A DNA stretch of 9,553 bases from an uncultured Clostridia bacterium (GTDB lineage: Bacteria > Bacillota > Clostridia > UBA1381), in NCBI GenBank assembly GCA_910585485.1, contig CAJUEZ010000061.1, positions 1-9,553 of the forward strand. Direction: 5' to 3'. Within the stretch, counting starts at the first letter, position 1, and every line of letters begins with the position of its first letter. Of this stretch, positions 1 through 6,870 are shown piece by piece. The notes beneath the pieces are model-generated. The model saw only the letters and a program-made list of their open reading frames with translations. It was not told the DNA's origin and did no database searches. The translations under genes were made by a program, and so were the position numbers.

Positions 1-9
1 TGTCAGCAT

Positions 10-39
10 AAAAAACACCGCCCTGAGGGGGCGGTGTTT
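10..39 (-). terminator. strong rho-independent terminator (minus strand)
   Basis: Perfect 11-bp inverted repeat: arm 13-23 (AAACACCGCCC) and arm 29-39, with a 5-base loop. On the minus strand the stem is followed by six T (15 to 10), the classical intrinsic terminator form. On the plus strand only three T follow, all inside the arm, so it works best for leftward transcription. It would end the candidate small RNA and any read-through from htrA. Confidence 0.8.
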
Positions 40-104
40 AAAACAAATACATCTGGGGGGAGTGATTTGTTTTATAGGGGGGGTATCACAACTAAAAAGA
101 TGTA
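10..104 (-). ncRNA. candidate C-rich small RNA or structured htrA 3' UTR
   Basis: Seen: read on the minus strand, about 95 nt between a promoter-like element and a strong intrinsic terminator can fold into nested stems. An outer stem pairs 98-104 with 48-54 (7 bp). If the RNA starts further upstream it extends by 4 bp across one U-U mismatch, pairing 106-109 with 43-46. An inner stem pairs 85-89 with 62-66 (5 bp), and its loop carries seven C (77-83). A run of six C (55-60) lies in the internal loop. An alternative stem, 39-48 with 65-74 (10 bp, one G-C pair), instead puts the six C in a 16-nt loop and excludes the inner stem. Known: C-rich loops of several Gram-positive regulatory RNAs pair with G-rich ribosome sites. 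Inferred: this may be a small regulatory RNA or the end of the htrA transcript. No open reading frame of note covers it, and I do not recognise a named family. Confidence 0.35.
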
Positions 105-109
105 ATTGT

Positions 110-139
110 ATTATAGAAACAAATATAAAATATTTGTAA
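110..139 (-). promoter_or_regulatory. candidate minus-strand promoter with internal palindrome
   Basis: On the minus strand TTACAA (134-139) and a perfect TATAAT (110-115) are separated by 18 bases. Transcription would start near 103-104 and run toward position 1. The spacer and part of the -35 box are covered by a 19-bp inverted repeat, ACAAATATAAAATATTTGT (119-137), with 7-bp arms, placed where a repressor could block polymerase. The -35 box is only moderate and the area is A/T-rich, so a chance match is possible. Confidence 0.35.
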
Positions 140-151
140 CTTTTGGGGGGA

Positions 152-217
152 CCCTTGCCTTATAAAAGGCAAGGGCATATGAAAAAAAGGATGGTATTGA
201 CTGCTTTTACAGCAGTC
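152..217 (-). other. two hairpins downstream of htrA
   Basis: Two perfect inverted repeats lie just past the htrA stop codon: 199-205 with 211-217 (7 bp, 5-base loop), and 152-161 with 166-175 (10 bp, loop ATAA). On the minus strand the first is followed about nine bases later by seven T (182-188), so it may be a weak terminator. The second is followed by six C (145-150) rather than T, so it is not a classical terminator. It may instead protect the 3' end or belong to the structured region further left. Confidence 0.45.
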
Positions 218-237
218 TCCAATTAAAACTGAATAGC

Positions 238-1485
238 TTAGTTATTTTTATCCTCACTGTCTTCCATAAGACGAACCTGTACTTCCAGTGTTTCGCCGTC
301 TCTGAGGATTTTGAAGGTCAGATAATCTCCCGCTTTTTTCTTATCGCGGATTGTGTTGACTTCCTCTGTTGTGGAAACCTTCTGACCGTCTACTTCAAGA
401 ATCATATCATACGGTTTAAGTCCCGCTTCTGCTGCTCCGCTGCCTTCAACAACGCTGCTGATAAACAGACCGTAATCTGTATTTCTTATATTGATACCTA
501 CAAGCGGTCTGCCGGTGACATATCCTGACGACATCAAATCGTCTATAATAGGCTTTGCTTCTGAAATCGCTATGGCAAAACCCATACCTTCAACGCCTGT
601 GGTGGATAATTTAACCGAGTTAATACCTATAACCTCGCCGTATTGATTAATTAACGCTCCGCCTGAGTTTCCTGAGTTAATGGCAGCGTCTGTCTGCAAA
701 AGGTTATATGTTCTGTTTTCTATTGTCATTGTTCTGTTTACAGCGCTTATTATACCCGCCGTAACACTTCCCGAAAATTCTTGTCCCATAGGATTACCGA
801 TTGCAACAGCGGTTTCGCCAACCTGAACTGTGGATGAATCACCGAGAACGGCAGCTGTAATCTGTGTCTCGCCAGGATCTATTTTTAAAACCGCAAGGTC
901 TGTTTTCGTATCCTGTCCTACAAGCTGCGCTGAAAATTCTTCGCCGGTATTTAAAATAACCGATATTTCAGAAGCGCCTTCTATGACGTGTTGATTAGTC
1001 ACGATGTATCCGTCTGACTGGAATATAATACCGCTTCCGCTGCCCTGTTCAACTGTTTGCCCATCCTGCGATGGGTCTGAGGAGTAGAAATATCTTCCCG
1101 TAAACGGGTCGTAATATTTTTTTGAAGATATTTTCGTTTTATTTATAACACCCACTACGCTTGGACCTACCTGAGAAGCAATCTCCGGAACGGTTAAAAC
1201 TTTTTTGCCGTTGTAAACCGCAAGCTGTGCCGAACTGTCAGAAGAAGACCCCTGCGGAGCGGGCGTGGAAACTGCGGCTTGCATCCGAGAAACCGGTGCA
1301 AGCTGAGATGACGCCGATCGCTTATTATAAAAATACATTCCGGCGGAAAATACTCCCGCTGTGAATATGCTTGCCGCAAGCGCACTGCATACAGCTGTCA
1401 AAAATATTTTTGGTTTCTTTTCTTTTTTAGGCTTTTGGTTGTAAATAATTAAGTCTGTAGATTCTGTATAAGGGTATTTTTTCAT
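238..1485 (-). CDS. htrA: membrane-anchored HtrA/DegP-like serine protease with one PDZ domain
   Basis: A protein quality-control protease (trypsin-like S1C family) expected to act on misfolded exported proteins at the outer face of the membrane. The 415-residue protein has a charged cytoplasmic N-terminus (1-26), one transmembrane anchor (about 27-53) and a Ser/Pro/Gln-rich linker (about 57-90). The protease domain (about 98-320) has its triad in usual contexts: H166 in TNQHVIEG, D196 in TDLAVLK and S274 in NSGNSGGA. One PDZ domain covers about 326-407. Length and order match the HtrA/YyxA type of Firmicutes. The ATG (1483-1485) follows a strong AAGGAGG site (1495-1501) with 9 bases spacing, which fixes the start. 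It is divergent from polA and appears monocistronic. In other bacteria such genes are often controlled by envelope-stress two-component systems, but none is encoded here. The exact orthologue (HtrA, HtrB or YyxA) cannot be assigned. Confidence 0.95.
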   Translation of the reverse strand: MKKYPYTESTDLIIYNQKPKKEKKPKIFLTAVCSALAASIFTAGVFSAGMYFYNKRSASSQLAPVSRMQAAVSTPAPQGSSSDSSAQLAVYNGKKVLTVPEIASQVGPSVVGVINKTKISSKKYYDPFTGRYFYSSDPSQDGQTVEQGSGSGIIFQSDGYIVTNQHVIEGASEISVILNTGEEFSAQLVGQDTKTDLAVLKIDPGETQITAAVLGDSSTVQVGETAVAIGNPMGQEFSGSVTAGIISAVNRTMTIENRTYNLLQTDAAINSGNSGGALINQYGEVIGINSVKLSTTGVEGMGFAIAISEAKPIIDDLMSSGYVTGRPLVGINIRNTDYGLFISSVVEGSGAAEAGLKPYDMILEVDGQKVSTTEEVNTIRDKKKAGDYLTFKILRDGETLEVQVRLMEDSEDKNN

Positions 1486-1552
1486 AAATGATAGCCTCCT
1501 TATATCATTATTATCAAAATAACTTAAATTAATACTCTATATAGCGTTTTCC

Positions 1553-1581
1553 TTGACTATGAGTATATCATACAATATACT
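1553..1581 (+). promoter_or_regulatory. sigma-A-type promoter P1 toward polA
   Basis: TTGACT (1553-1558), 17 bases, then TATACT (1576-1581): five of six consensus bases in each box at ideal spacing. It reads toward polA, whose start lies about 175 bases downstream. A perfect 7-bp inverted repeat (AGTATAT 1562-1568, ATATACT 1575-1581) sits in the spacer and -10 box, so the opposing htrA -10 is its mirror image. Confidence 0.55.
1562..1570 (-). promoter_or_regulatory. candidate extended -10 promoter for htrA
   Basis: On the minus strand TGATATACT gives a TG-extended -10 element (TATACT at 1562-1567), with no good -35 box (best GTGTCA at 16 bases). It would give a leader of about 70 nt for htrA. 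It overlaps the plus-strand promoter at 1553-1581 head to head. Confidence 0.35.
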
Positions 1582-1648
1582 TTTGACACTGGTATGAATT
1601 AAATGTAAACAGAAATTGTTGATTTTATTAATAAATTGTGAACAAGTA

Positions 1649-1677
1649 TTGACAAATGGGTATAATAGGAATAGAAT
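1649..1677 (+). promoter_or_regulatory. sigma-A-type promoter P2 for polA
   Basis: TTGACA (1649-1654, perfect), 17 bases, then TAGAAT (1672-1677, five of six). It is closer to polA than P1 and would give a leader of about 75-80 nt. A perfect TATAAT at 1661-1666 lies inside its spacer. That box has only a weak upstream partner (TTGTGA, 1636-1641, 19 bases), so it may be a second overlapping start or chance. Confidence 0.6.
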
Positions 1678-1761
1678 TAATGTAAATGCGAATTATTTGC
1701 AATTAGGACGAATGATATTCGAGGGGTTACGGTTTATTTGTCAACACAGAAAGGGCTAAAC

Positions 1762-4371
1762 ATGAAAAAATTACTTATTCTTGATTCAAACAGTATATTA
1801 AACCGCGCGTTTTACGGAGTGAGATACCTGAGCGCAAAAGATGGAACACCTACAAACGCGATTTATGGATTTTTAAATATTTTATTAAAGCTTATAAACG
1901 AGCAGCAGCCGGACTATATTTGCGCTGCGTTTGACGTTAAAGCGCCGACGTTTCGTCATAAGCAGTATGAGGGTTATAAAGCGCAGCGCAAGCCGATGCC
2001 TGAGGGACTTGCCGCCCAGATGCCGCTTGCAAAAGACGTGCTCCGCGCTATGGGTGTGACAATACTTGAAAAAGAGGGCTATGAAGCGGACGATATTATA
2101 GGCACTGTGGCGCGGCTTTGCGATGAACAGGGGATAAGCTGCTTTATCGCTACAGGAGATAAGGATGATTTGCAGCTTGCAAGCGACAAAACCAAGGTAA
2201 TCCTTACCGTTACAAAGTCTGGTTACAATGAAACAATTATATATGACGATAAAGCTGTCAAGGAGCGTTATCATGTTACACCGACAGAATTTATTGATAT
2301 AAAAGCCCTTATGGGTGATCCGTCTGATAATATTCCGGGTGTTAAAGGTATAGGTGAAAAAACGGCTATGAGCCTTATTGAAAAATATCATAGCATTGAA
2401 TATATATATGAGCATATAGATGAAATTGACTTAAAGGGCGCGATGCTTCAAAAGATGAAAGATGGACGTGATATGGCATTTATGTCAAAGGAACTTGCTA
2501 CTATAGATTGTAACGCGCCTATTGAATTTTCTGCTCAGGAATGTGTTTTTGAAGGCTTTTCGGACAATTCGGAGTTGTATGACATATTAAAAAGACTGGA
2601 ACTTAACAGCATAATAAAAAAGCTTGATTTAACAGAGGGAAAGACTGCAAAAGAAAAAGAGGATATTTTTGCGGATTTTGCATTTGAAGTGAATCCGATT
2701 TTGTCTTTGGAAAATAAAGAGAAAATCGCGGTTGTAATCGATTTTAACGGTGACGAGATAGTCGGTATCGCCGCCGCGCGCGGAAATAAAGCCGATGTGT
2801 TTACAGAAAACACCGTAAATATTGCAAAGGAATTACTGGAAAATAAAAATATGCAGACAATTCTTTTTGACGCGAAAGAAGCTATTGTAAATCTTAATGA
2901 GAAAATAGAATTTAACAACATGAGTGACGATACAGCGATAGCCGCGTATCTTGTTGACCCGGCGAGAAGCGAATATACAATAGAAGGATTGTCAGAGGAA
3001 TATTTTGGAGTTACAATCGAAAAACCCGAGGCGAAACAGCTTTCTCTTTTTGAGGAAGACGAGACGGACAGGAGCGAGTATTTAGCCAAATGCGCGGTTG
3101 CCCTGTACGCTTTAAATGAGCGGATACTTAAAAAAATAGGCGAGAATGGACAGGAGGAACTGTACAGAAAAGTAGAATTGCCGCTTGTGACGGTGCTCGC
3201 TCATATTGAAAATAACGGATTCCTTGTAGACGATAATCAGCTTAAAGAATTTTCCGCGAAGCTCGGTGAAAAAATCAACGCGCTCACGAAGGAAATATAT
3301 TTGCTTGCAGGAGAGGAGTTTAATATTAACTCACCAAAACAACTCGGTGTTATTTTGTTTGAAAAACTTGAATTAAAACCTGTAAAGAAAACAAAAACAG
3401 GCTATGCCACTAATATTGATGTGCTTGAAAAACTGAGAGATAAACACGCGATTATAAATCTTTTAATTGAATACAGACAGCTTACAAAACTAAAGAGCAC
3501 ATATTGTGATGGTTTGGCGGCTGTGGTAAATCAAGAAACGCACAGAATACATTCAGTATTCACGCAGACTGTCACAGTTACAGGAAGACTTTCTTCAGTA
3601 GAACCGAATTTGCAGAATATTCCGACGCGCACAGAATTGGGACGTGAAATAAGAAAAGTGTTTGTCGCGCCTGAGGATTACGTGCTTGTTGACGCGGACT
3701 ATTCACAGATTGAATTAAGAGTTTTGGCGCATATGGCTAACGATGAAACAATGATAAACGCGTTTAAAAATAATGAGGATATTCATGCGGTGACAGCATC
3801 GCAAGTGTTGGGGATACCTCTTGATAAAGTGACAAAAGAACAGCGTTCAAGCGCGAAAGCGGTTAATTTCGGAATTGTATACGGTATAGGAGAGTTCTCT
3901 CTTTCTCAGGATTTAAAAATTTCCGTAAAAGAGGCGAAAGCGTATATAGACGGTTATCTTGAAAAATATCACGGAGTGCGCGAGTATATGGAGAACATAA
4001 AGGAACAGGCAAAAAAAGACGGATATGTTAAGACAATGATGAACAGAATCCGTTATATTCCTGAACTTAAATCACCCAATTATAATATTCGTCAGTTCGG
4101 AGAGAGAGTGGCGCTTAACACACCAATCCAGGGTAGCGCGGCGGATATTATAAAGCTTGCGATGGTGAATGTTGATAACAGACTTATACGTGAAAAATTA
4201 AAATCACGCTTGATTTTGCAGGTGCATGATGAACTTATCGTTGAAGCGCATGTGGATGAAATTGAAAAAGTAAAGCAAATCCTTCTTGAGGAAATGCAGG
4301 GCGCAATGGAACTAAAAGTGCCTTTAAAAGTGGATATGTCAGAGGGACACAGTTGGTTTGATGCAAAGTAA
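1762..4371 (+). CDS. polA: DNA polymerase I, 5' nuclease and polymerase active, proofreading site degenerate
   Basis: Fills gaps and removes RNA primers in lagging-strand synthesis and excision repair. The 869-residue protein has the full three-part layout. The N-terminal 5'-3' nuclease (about 1-290) shows acidic metal-site motifs such as YEADDIIG and TGDKDDLQL and the helix-hairpin-helix part GVKGIGEKT. The 3'-5' exonuclease-like domain (about 300-450) has lost its metal ligands: the first motif reads D327-F-N329 instead of D-x-E, A374 stands where the second-motif Asp is expected, and Y440-x3-C444 replaces Y-x3-D. It is therefore probably inactive, as in Bacillus and Taq enzymes. The polymerase domain has motif A with D646 (DYSQIELR), motif B with R695, K699, F703 and Y707, and motif C with D823-E824 (VHDE). 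I chose ATG 1762, preceded by GAAAGGG (1749-1755) with 6 bases spacing. TTG 1738 would add eight residues but has poorer spacing. No coaE or mutM, frequent neighbours in Firmicutes, follows. Confidence 0.97.
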   Translation: MKKLLILDSNSILNRAFYGVRYLSAKDGTPTNAIYGFLNILLKLINEQQPDYICAAFDVKAPTFRHKQYEGYKAQRKPMPEGLAAQMPLAKDVLRAMGVTILEKEGYEADDIIGTVARLCDEQGISCFIATGDKDDLQLASDKTKVILTVTKSGYNETIIYDDKAVKERYHVTPTEFIDIKALMGDPSDNIPGVKGIGEKTAMSLIEKYHSIEYIYEHIDEIDLKGAMLQKMKDGRDMAFMSKELATIDCNAPIEFSAQECVFEGFSDNSELYDILKRLELNSIIKKLDLTEGKTAKEKEDIFADFAFEVNPILSLENKEKIAVVIDFNGDEIVGIAAARGNKADVFTENTVNIAKELLENKNMQTILFDAKEAIVNLNEKIEFNNMSDDTAIAAYLVDPARSEYTIEGLSEEYFGVTIEKPEAKQLSLFEEDETDRSEYLAKCAVALYALNERILKKIGENGQEELYRKVELPLVTVLAHIENNGFLVDDNQLKEFSAKLGEKINALTKEIYLLAGEEFNINSPKQLGVILFEKLELKPVKKTKTGYATNIDVLEKLRDKHAIINLLIEYRQLTKLKSTYCDGLAAVVNQETHRIHSVFTQTVTVTGRLSSVEPNLQNIPTRTELGREIRKVFVAPEDYVLVDADYSQIELRVLAHMANDETMINAFKNNEDIHAVTASQVLGIPLDKVTKEQRSSAKAVNFGIVYGIGEFSLSQDLKISVKEAKAYIDGYLEKYHGVREYMENIKEQAKKDGYVKTMMNRIRYIPELKSPNYNIRQFGERVALNTPIQGSAADIIKLAMVNVDNRLIREKLKSRLILQVHDELIVEAHVDEIEKVKQILLEEMQGAMELKVPLKVDMSEGHSWFDAK

Positions 4372-4468
4372 AAAATTATATTGTAAATTTAATATATCTA
4401 TTAAAGAAGGAATTTTTATTATATAAGAATTAACACCACCTTATTCAATCATAGAAAGGATTATTGTA
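4372..4468 (+). promoter_or_regulatory. polA-znuA intergenic region with candidate operator palindrome
   Basis: These 97 A/T-rich bases have no hairpin with a T-run, so no terminator is visible after polA. An imperfect 20-bp palindrome lies at 4378-4397: outer ATAT arms and a perfect TAAATTTA core, with two mismatched pairs between them. It is a possible binding site for the regulator at the end of the operon but does not match the Bacillus Zur box closely. A weak -10-like TATAAG (4422-4427) has no convincing -35 box. The znuA ribosome site is AGAAAGGA (4453-4460), 8 bases before the ATG. Confidence 0.25.
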
Positions 4469-5317
4469 ATGAAAAAAATATTTCCGATTATGCTTATCTT
4501 ATCTTTGCTTCTTTCCTCGTGCGGGAGCGGAGAAAAAAAATCAGATAAATTGCAGGTTTACACGTCATTTTACGCTATGTGTGATTTTGCCCGCGCAATA
4601 GGCGGTGATGACGCTGAGGTATATAACGTTGTGCCTACAGGAGCGGAGCCTCATGAATTTGAGCCGACCGCGGCTGAAGTGGCGAAGTTCAGTAAAGCGG
4701 ACATATTCATATATAACGGGTTCGGCATAGACGCATGGGCGCAGAAAATCGCGCCTACTCTTCCGTCATCTGTAAATGTTGTGTGCGCGTCATCAGAATT
4801 TCAGAATGAGACGAAAAACAACGATCCGCATGTGTGGCTAAGCTTTGAAAGGGCACGAAAACAACTGGAGATGATATATAAAGCTTTTTCAACAGCCGAC
4901 AGTGAGAACGCGCAAAAATATCTCAGCCGTATGACGGATTACGAGTCAAAGATAGACGCGCTTGAAGAGGATTACAGAACATCGGGATTAGAGGGTATGA
5001 AAATATTTGTCACACACGGAGCGTACGGCTATTTGTGCGATGAGTTCGGAATGGAACAGGTGGCTCTGGAAAGCGTGTCGAGCAGCGGAGACCCATCACC
5101 TTCACAGATGGCGAAAATAGTTGAGGAAATAAAAGGCGAGGGTGCAAAATGTATTTTTTACGACCCGTTGGACGGCGATAAACTGGCTTTGGCAGTGGCA
5201 AAGGAAGCCGGAGTGGAGGCGCTCGCGCTGTACACTTTTGAAGGTGACGGCGAAAACAGAGATTATATAACAATTATGAGTGAGAATTTAAAACAGCTGA
5301 AAAAGGCGATAAAATAG
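4469..5317 (+). CDS. znuA: zinc (divalent metal) ABC transporter substrate-binding lipoprotein, ZnuA/AdcA type
   Basis: Captures metal outside the membrane and delivers it to the ZnuB channel. The 282-residue protein (cluster A-I receptor family) begins with a lipoprotein signal: a hydrophobic stretch and lipobox LLSSC with lipidated Cys18. Likely metal ligands sit in family positions: H62 (EPHEFEP), H121 (DPHVWLS) and H183 (VTHGAYGYL), with E258 (TFEG) a candidate fourth. Three His ligands favour zinc over manganese, because Mn receptors usually have an acidic residue at the third site. This is an inference from the family. The segment before H121 is short and lacks the His-rich acidic loop of many ZnuA proteins. 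The Asp/Glu-rich spacing near 232-262 is somewhat unusual (FYDPLDGDK where family members often have an E-P-L motif). The stop codon is 8 bases before znuC. First gene of a four-gene operon. Confidence 0.92.
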   Translation: MKKIFPIMLILSLLLSSCGSGEKKSDKLQVYTSFYAMCDFARAIGGDDAEVYNVVPTGAEPHEFEPTAAEVAKFSKADIFIYNGFGIDAWAQKIAPTLPSSVNVVCASSEFQNETKNNDPHVWLSFERARKQLEMIYKAFSTADSENAQKYLSRMTDYESKIDALEEDYRTSGLEGMKIFVTHGAYGYLCDEFGMEQVALESVSSSGDPSPSQMAKIVEEIKGEGAKCIFYDPLDGDKLALAVAKEAGVEALALYTFEGDGENRDYITIMSENLKQLKKAIK

Positions 5318-5325
5318 GAGTTACG

Positions 5326-6066
5326 ATGGAACGGGAAATTTTAAAAATAGAAAATTTATGTTTTGATTATTCCGACACTTCCGTTTTAAGAGATGTAAAT
5401 TTATCTCTTCACAGAGGAGATTTCCTCGGAATAATCGGCGCAAACGGAGCGGGAAAGAGTACGTTAATAAAAATCATACTTAAAATACTTCCGTATGATA
5501 AAGGGAATATAACTCTTTTTGGAGACGCCTTGGCAAAATTTAGAGATGATTATAAAATAGGATACGTCTCGCAGAAGGCGAACTCGTTTAACAGTGGTTT
5601 TCCCGCGACTGTGAAGGAAGTTGTTATGGCTAATCTTTACAGCAGGAAGAAGATTGACAAGGCAAACAGAGAAACTAATAGGGAGAAAATGCGTGCCGCG
5701 CTTGAAAAGGTGGGCATGGAAGGATATGAGAATAAGCTTATCGGCAAGCTGTCAGGCGGTCAGCAGCAGCGAGTTTTTATAGCGCGCGCGCTTATATCGG
5801 AGCCGGAACTTCTGCTTATGGACGAGCCGACAGTCGGTGTGGACGCGAAATCCGCGAGACAAATTATGGATATAATCTGTGACCTTAATAAGCGGGGAAT
5901 GACTATAATTATGACAAATCATGATACTCCGGAACTGGTGAGAGTATCAAATAAGCTGCTTATATTCTGCGAGCATGGAAACGGTGAATTTGTAAGCAGG
6001 AACAACCTCACAATGCAGGAGATAAATGACATTTTTGCAGGAAGGAGGAGTCATCATCATGCTTGA
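5326..6066 (+). CDS. znuC: zinc ABC transporter ATP-binding protein
   Basis: ATPase that powers metal import with ZnuB. The 246-residue protein has the complete set of ABC motifs: Walker A GANGAGKST (38-46, K44), Q-loop Q83, signature LSGGQ (142-146), Walker B LLLMDE (162-167) with catalytic E167, D-loop near V172-D173, and switch H199. The ribosome site AGGAG (5316-5320) overlaps the znuA stop codon, with 5 bases to the ATG. The C-terminus ends in three His (243-245) then Ala. Those His codons overlap the znuB start region, and the two genes overlap by 8 bases, which suggests translational coupling. Domain type and context mark it as a metal transporter ATPase; zinc is inferred from the neighbours. 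Confidence 0.95.
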   Translation: MEREILKIENLCFDYSDTSVLRDVNLSLHRGDFLGIIGANGAGKSTLIKIILKILPYDKGNITLFGDALAKFRDDYKIGYVSQKANSFNSGFPATVKEVVMANLYSRKKIDKANRETNREKMRAALEKVGMEGYENKLIGKLSGGQQQRVFIARALISEPELLLMDEPTVGVDAKSARQIMDIICDLNKRGMTIIMTNHDTPELVRVSNKLLIFCEHGNGEFVSRNNLTMQEINDIFAGRRSHHHA

Positions 6067-6865
6067 TATTTTTCAATACGACTTTATGCGCCGAGCGTTT
6101 CTTGCCGCGGCGATGATTGCGGTTATAGCGCCGTGTATAGGAGTTCCGGTGGTGCTCAAGCGTCTTTCCTCCATAGGCGACGCGACTTCCCATTCAGCGC
6201 TTGCGGGTGTCGCGGCAGGACTTGTCATAGGGGTAAACCCTATTCTGGGCGCGTTACTCTTTTCTGTTTTTGCAGTCATGGGAATAGAGGGATTGAGAAA
6301 GGCTTTCGGAAAGTATTCAGAGATTGCGGCGGTGGTGGTAATGTCAGCCGGTATCGCGCTGACAGCTGTGCTGACAAGGTTTATAAAAGATGGGTCGAGT
6401 AATTTAAGCAGTTTTCTGTTTGGCTCGATTCTTGGAATTTCTGATTTTGAAATGTGTCTTACAATAGGACTGGGAATTGTTGTTATAGCGGTTGCAATTT
6501 TTTTGTATAAAGAAATGTTTTTTGTCGCTTTCGATGAGGAAGCGGCGAAAATTGCGGGAGTCAGTGTGAAAAAAATAAATTTTGCGCTTATGCTGCTAAC
6601 AGCCATAACTGTCTCTGTTGCGTCAAGAATAGTAGGCGCGCTTATGATTTCATCGCTTCTTGTGATTCCTGTGGCGACGGCGATTATGGTGGCGAAAAGC
6701 TATAAACAGACAGTTTGGCTTTCGGTTGCTTTCGCGGAGATTTCAGCGATGGCGGGACTTTATATATCCTACTATTTTTCACTTCCTTCAGGCGGCACAA
6801 TAGTTCTTATAGGCGTTTGTATGCTGATAATTATTATGGCTGCAACGGCAAAAAGAAGAAGGTGA
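6059..6865 (+). CDS. znuB: zinc ABC transporter permease, ABC-3 family
   Basis: Membrane channel of the importer. The 268-residue protein is almost entirely hydrophobic, with about eight likely membrane segments. Family features include the early segment GDATSHSALAG (about 40-50), with D41 and H45 as potential metal-path residues, and the conserved late segment SRIVGALMISSLLVIPVA, typical of ABC-3 permeases. I chose ATG 6059, preceded by AAGGAGGAG (6042-6050). An upstream in-frame ATG at 6026 would add eleven residues but lies before the ribosome site and deep inside znuC. The start lies inside the last codons of znuC, and the next gene begins 5 bases after the stop. Confidence 0.94.
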   Translation: MLDIFQYDFMRRAFLAAAMIAVIAPCIGVPVVLKRLSSIGDATSHSALAGVAAGLVIGVNPILGALLFSVFAVMGIEGLRKAFGKYSEIAAVVVMSAGIALTAVLTRFIKDGSSNLSSFLFGSILGISDFEMCLTIGLGIVVIAVAIFLYKEMFFVAFDEEAAKIAGVSVKKINFALMLLTAITVSVASRIVGALMISSLLVIPVATAIMVAKSYKQTVWLSVAFAEISAMAGLYISYYFSLPSGGTIVLIGVCMLIIIMAATAKRRR

Positions 6866-6870
6866 GCGGA

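Noticed and set aside
27..150. Intramolecular G-quadruplex from four G-runs on the plus strand
   Set aside because: The loops between runs (23, 16 and 61 bases) are too long for a confident quadruplex; kept only as an alternative reading of the repeated G-run pattern.
1161..1385. Short open frames on both strands within htrA
   Set aside because: Overlap the linker and anchor part of a well-supported gene and show no initiation signal.
1738..1761. TTG start giving PolA eight extra residues
   Set aside because: The ATG at 1762 has a better-spaced ribosome site and matches the usual PolA N-terminus; the TTG site is 11 bases from GAGGGG.
1885..2415. Long minus-strand open frame opposite polA (also 2535-3089)
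   Set aside because: They lie entirely inside a certain gene, have no ribosome site and low-complexity Ser/Phe/Ile-rich translations; they are antisense shadows.
6026..6058. Upstream ATG for znuB
   Set aside because: It precedes the strong AAGGAGGAG site that serves the ATG at 6059, and the extra residues are not permease-like.
6073..6606. Minus-strand open frame opposite znuB
   Set aside because: Shadow of a hydrophobic permease gene; no start signal and no domain pattern.
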